From: Euryarchaeota archaeon UBA438
GTDB taxonomy: Archaea > Thermoplasmatota > Poseidoniia > Poseidoniales > Thalassarchaeaceae
Direction of reading: 5' to 3'
DNA: 34,767 nucleotides
NCBI GenBank assembly: GCA_002504435.1
Contig: DAQP01000003.1
Coordinates: 1 to 34,767 of the forward strand
A model generated the notes under the pieces. It worked only from the letters and a program-made list of their open reading frames with translations. It searched no databases and was not told the DNA's origin. Positions 32,298 through 34,767 of this stretch are shown in pieces. The stretch's first letter is position 1, and each line of letters starts with the position of its first letter. The translations under genes were made by a program, and so were the position numbers.

Positions 32298-34043
32298 TCA
32301 GAACGCCGAAACCGGCCCATAGGGCTTGTCAATGTCCAATTGAACGATGTATAGGCCACTAGTGATGCAGGATAGGTATGTGTACCCTTCATGATATTCG
32401 GCAGCCCATAGGAAGGGAGTCCAACCGAAGTCATAGAATGCACTATCCAAGGGGGTTCCATCAGCACCATGAGGCAGGTGGAAGCCAACCGTGGAGTCCA
32501 TGTGAACGGCCGTTTTGTTCCCATCAGAGAGTCCTGCAACCATGAGTGTCTCGATATCGACTATCCATAGTCCAGCGTGGTAGCTAGACAAGTAAATCCT
32601 GCCGTCCCAAGCACCGCCGTGGCTATTGTCCGGAAGTCCGGGTAAACCAGTCTGGAAAATCTGAGTATCTGCGTTATGTGGGCTGAAAAGTAACCACTCC
32701 TCACCTTCCGGTATGTGATGGTCCCAAGCAAAGGGAATTTCCCATCCATGGATCAATTCGGGCTTGAATCTGAGATTTCCATTGACCATTTCATATCCGG
32801 TTGTATCCAGGAGGTAGCCCATCCCAGTCCCTACGGTGGTGCTCAGTACCTCTGTGGCGATAATGGTGAGGTGACGCTTACCGACGGGATATCCAAGGTG
32901 ACTAGCATCTACCATGTCATCAATCGGCTCTGCGTAGTGAATGTAAGATGCCCTGCCTCCGTTTTCATTGCTGGTACATCCGCAGTCTATTTCTCCATCG
33001 CCATCGAAGTCTTCGAACTCCATCCACTGCCCAACCTCCGGTGCCCTCCAAAGGCAACCAGCCTGGGAGCCGCCAGAAGCTCTACACAATGAGCCGTGCC
33101 AGAGGTATTCTGCAAGATCCTTTCCCGGATGGGGCACATCCGAAACGTCGAAGATTCTGAGTCCCGCTTCCCAATAAGCGCCGTAGACGTAGGTCCTGCC
33201 AAAACGTGGGTCATTCGAGTCCTCGCCCGGCCATGTTTGCACAGTCATATCGTGGATGTAGATCCATCCCCCAAGGGTGGATTCCCATGAAACTTCGGCC
33301 TCTCCTAGCTTCACAATTCTGGGCAGATCCCCATAAGCAGCGAAATTCAGATGTGCAATTGTAATGCCACCGCATGCATCGCCCTGTCCTACATCGCATG
33401 ATTCGTAGTCCGGATTAGCGACAAAGATGTACCATTCGTTGTCGATCATGTGAGTGTAAAGGTTGTGTGGGCCACTCGGGTGGTCAAAGTCGTACCATGA
33501 ATCTACCCAGCTCGGATTAGACTTGTCCGTGACATCCACTAGTGTCACTGTGACCTGAGCTGGATCCTCCCAAGATCCAACATTGGGGTCAGCCGCCCCG
33601 GGGTCAACAAGCTGATTCTGCACGATTACATATTCCCTAGCATTGTATTCCAGATACTTGACATCCAGGACCTGTGTGTTCGGGTCGTAGTAAACCCCAG
33701 TAACTGTCGTATTGTATGGATCAGTGACATCGACGATATGCATTTCCGACCATCCTGCAATGTATGCATATGTTTTCCCATCGGGGGAGTCTGCAACTTG
33801 AACCTCGGCATTACCAGGTGCTGTAAGTGGATTGTAGCTAACTGGCAATATATTATCCGTGTAAAGGATATGCTGACTAGCGTTTCTATGATCGTGCCCC
33901 TCTTCCTGAATCAGGGGATCCTTCATTCCTTCGACAATCGTAGCACTATCCTCGGATTCGTCTATCAGCATAATTGAAGCCACAACTGCCGCTAAAACAC
34001 AACCTGCAAAGGCCAGCGCCAGAACAATCCTCCCGGACTCCAC
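32298..34043 (-). CDS. Membrane-anchored LVIVD-repeat propeller protein
   Basis: A 581-residue paralog of the following lipoprotein, but anchored by an N-terminal helix (IVLALAFAGCVLAAVVASIM) instead of a clear lipobox. Blades include AEMHIVDV-like SEMHIVDVTDPYNTTVTGVY, VTLVDVTDKSNPSWVDSW, GLRIFDVSDVPHP, GLWIVDIETLM and SGLYIVQLDID. It shares the patches FSPHNADT and SSYHAGLWIVD with its neighbour. It also has a DFDGDGEIDCGC calcium-type loop and several Cys. The start is GTG 34043. It heads the minus-strand cluster and is divergent from the N-terminal-His protein gene by 54 bp, so the two may share a control region. Confidence 0.88.
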   Translation of the reverse strand: MESGRIVLALAFAGCVLAAVVASIMLIDESEDSATIVEGMKDPLIQEEGHDHRNASQHILYTDNILPVSYNPLTAPGNAEVQVADSPDGKTYAYIAGWSEMHIVDVTDPYNTTVTGVYYDPNTQVLDVKYLEYNAREYVIVQNQLVDPGAADPNVGSWEDPAQVTVTLVDVTDKSNPSWVDSWYDFDHPSGPHNLYTHMIDNEWYIFVANPDYESCDVGQGDACGGITIAHLNFAAYGDLPRIVKLGEAEVSWESTLGGWIYIHDMTVQTWPGEDSNDPRFGRTYVYGAYWEAGLRIFDVSDVPHPGKDLAEYLWHGSLCRASGGSQAGCLWRAPEVGQWMEFEDFDGDGEIDCGCTSNENGGRASYIHYAEPIDDMVDASHLGYPVGKRHLTIIATEVLSTTVGTGMGYLLDTTGYEMVNGNLRFKPELIHGWEIPFAWDHHIPEGEEWLLFSPHNADTQIFQTGLPGLPDNSHGGAWDGRIYLSSYHAGLWIVDIETLMVAGLSDGNKTAVHMDSTVGFHLPHGADGTPLDSAFYDFGWTPFLWAAEYHEGYTYLSCITSGLYIVQLDIDKPYGPVSAF

Positions 34044-34097
34044 GACTCACGGGACACTGGCGGTCATGTTGAAGCCATCGCACCCCTACGGAGTGTC

Positions 34098-34691
34098 ATG
34101 AGGGCATCCGAGGTAGTGTTAGCTTCCCTCATCGTAATACTACTGACAACTCCTGTGGCAGCTCACGAGCCGAAGGAATATACAATGCTGTTGAAGGAAG
34201 ACGGAGTGACCCCAAGTGGGGTGCAATATGGGATATTAGTTGCTACCGACTACTTGTTCTTCTACAATGTGGATAGCAGGGAAAACACTTCCCATAGGAT
34301 CCTGATCGACGCTGATTCCGATGGGATTTTCAATGGCGCGGATGATTTTTCCACAGCGTGGCTTTACTCTTCCTGTGAGTTAAACGAGACGGGCCAAAGG
34401 AGCGATCCAGATTGTCAGGTTACTGAATTGGTTCTCTTGGACCCTTCCAACGGACTAATCCCCGGCAATATCTCAATGATGCACCAAATATTGCACAACG
34501 GAACAACGCATGACTCAGTTTTCGTGGTTACATTCTCTAATGATGATCATTCCACACAACCCGTCAATAACGACGAATCGGAGCAGGAAATTGAGAATGA
34601 CTCCTCTAGTCAGATTCTGAAGTCTGTCCTTCTACTCTCCCTAGTGGGAATGGCCGTATTGCTGCCTAAGCTACTTTCCGATGGCCAGTGA
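34098..34691 (+). CDS. Secreted, anchored protein with mature N-terminal His (paralog)
   Basis: A 197-residue paralog of the protein at 29780-30304. The signal peptide MRASEVVLASLIVILLTTPV ends in AA and should be cut before His23. The body matches the paralog: YLFFYNVDSRENTSHRILID, two Cys at similar spacing (SSCELNE, DPDCQV), LLDP and a late beta strand. The segment FFYNVDSRENTSH, with H66, looks like the first copper-ligand region of cupredoxins. The C-terminal Cys-His-Met ligand loop of blue copper proteins is not seen. A C-terminal hydrophobic helix (VLLLSLVGMAVLLPKLL) anchors it. ATG 34098 has ACGGAGTG upstream. It is divergent from the LVIVD operon. Confidence 0.88.
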   Translation: MRASEVVLASLIVILLTTPVAAHEPKEYTMLLKEDGVTPSGVQYGILVATDYLFFYNVDSRENTSHRILIDADSDGIFNGADDFSTAWLYSSCELNETGQRSDPDCQVTELVLLDPSNGLIPGNISMMHQILHNGTTHDSVFVVTFSNDDHSTQPVNNDESEQEIENDSSSQILKSVLLLSLVGMAVLLPKLLSDGQ

Positions 34692-34704
34692 ACACACCAG
34701 TTCA

Positions 34705-34726
34705 ATGGGTGCCCTCAAGAACCCAT
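34705..34726. terminator. Possible hairpin after the last CDS
   Basis: ATGGGT (34705-34710) and ACCCAT (34721-34726) form a 6-bp stem with a 10-base loop, 14 bases after the stop of the N-terminal-His protein gene. There is no T run behind it, so termination is only a guess. Confidence 0.25.
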
Positions 34727-34745
34727 GACCTCCCCGGATATTCAG

Positions 34746-34767
34746 GGGCGCTTAGCTCAGCTTGGAA
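34746..34767 (+). tRNA. Partial tRNA gene at the right edge
   Basis: The last bases read GGGCGCT, TA, then GCTCAGCTTGGAA. This matches a tRNA 5' end: a 7-base acceptor strand, T8-A9, D-stem GCTC and a D-loop with A14, G15 and GG. The anticodon lies beyond the window, so the amino acid cannot be named. Confidence 0.6.

Overview
The window reads as a gene-dense piece of a euryarchaeal chromosome, most likely a marine Poseidoniia (Marine Group II/III) archaeon. The archaeal assignment rests on the DP1 small subunit of DNA polymerase D, ribosomal protein L37e, a Nob1-type PIN/zinc-ribbon endonuclease, archaeal-type TyrRS and PheRS alpha, and GGTGA-type ribosome binding sites. The placement near Marine Group II is inference. 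It rests on the mix of archaeal information genes with bacterial-looking metabolic genes (FolD, SufE, a class II CCA-adding enzyme, a long HMG-CoA synthase) and with surface proteins carrying PKD, LVIVD, YHYH and DDGSC-repeat modules. No insertion sequence, integrase, CRISPR array or phage gene was seen, and there is no gene-free stretch over 300 bases.

Layout. 1-3317 (+): L37e, PurF and a beta-propeller/PKD protein. 3318-6253 (-): a glutaryl-CoA-dehydrogenase-like enzyme followed by EtfB and EtfA, an acyl-CoA oxidation unit with its electron acceptor. 6310-7533 (-): an exported propeller protein with a C-terminal anchor. 7633-10906 (+): a small unknown protein, TyrRS and HMG-CoA synthase for the mevalonate pathway. 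10909-12090 (-): a second acyl-CoA dehydrogenase. 12199-12732 (+): a GcvH-like protein that seems to lack the lipoyl lysine. 12729-15064 (-): a class II CCA-adding enzyme coupled to a Pcm-like methyltransferase. 15086-20240: tRNA-Val, a PncC/CinA-like amidase, DP1, a HAD phosphatase, a MoaD-like carrier, TatA, Nob1, a VTT membrane protein and tRNA-Glu. 20244-23893: a SLOG protein, the SufS-SufE-SufT operon, FolD and tRNA-Thr. 23983-25944: a membrane zinc-ribbon protein and PheS.

The last 9 kb (25868-34691) is the most unusual part. Six consecutive minus-strand genes are closely packed: two related LVIVD propellers, a small secreted protein, two SCO1/SenC lipoproteins, and a YHYH-domain protein. 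A paralog of the small secreted protein is transcribed divergently at the far end. Both small proteins have signal peptides predicted to be cut just before a histidine. Together with two SCO copper chaperones and two His-rich families, this suggests an undescribed cell-surface copper or redox module. That function is inference.

The gene arrangement is very compact. All eight convergent junctions have 3 nt or less between genes, and one overlaps by 77 bp. All three complete tRNA genes encode their CCA ends. A partial tRNA gene appears to run off the right edge.
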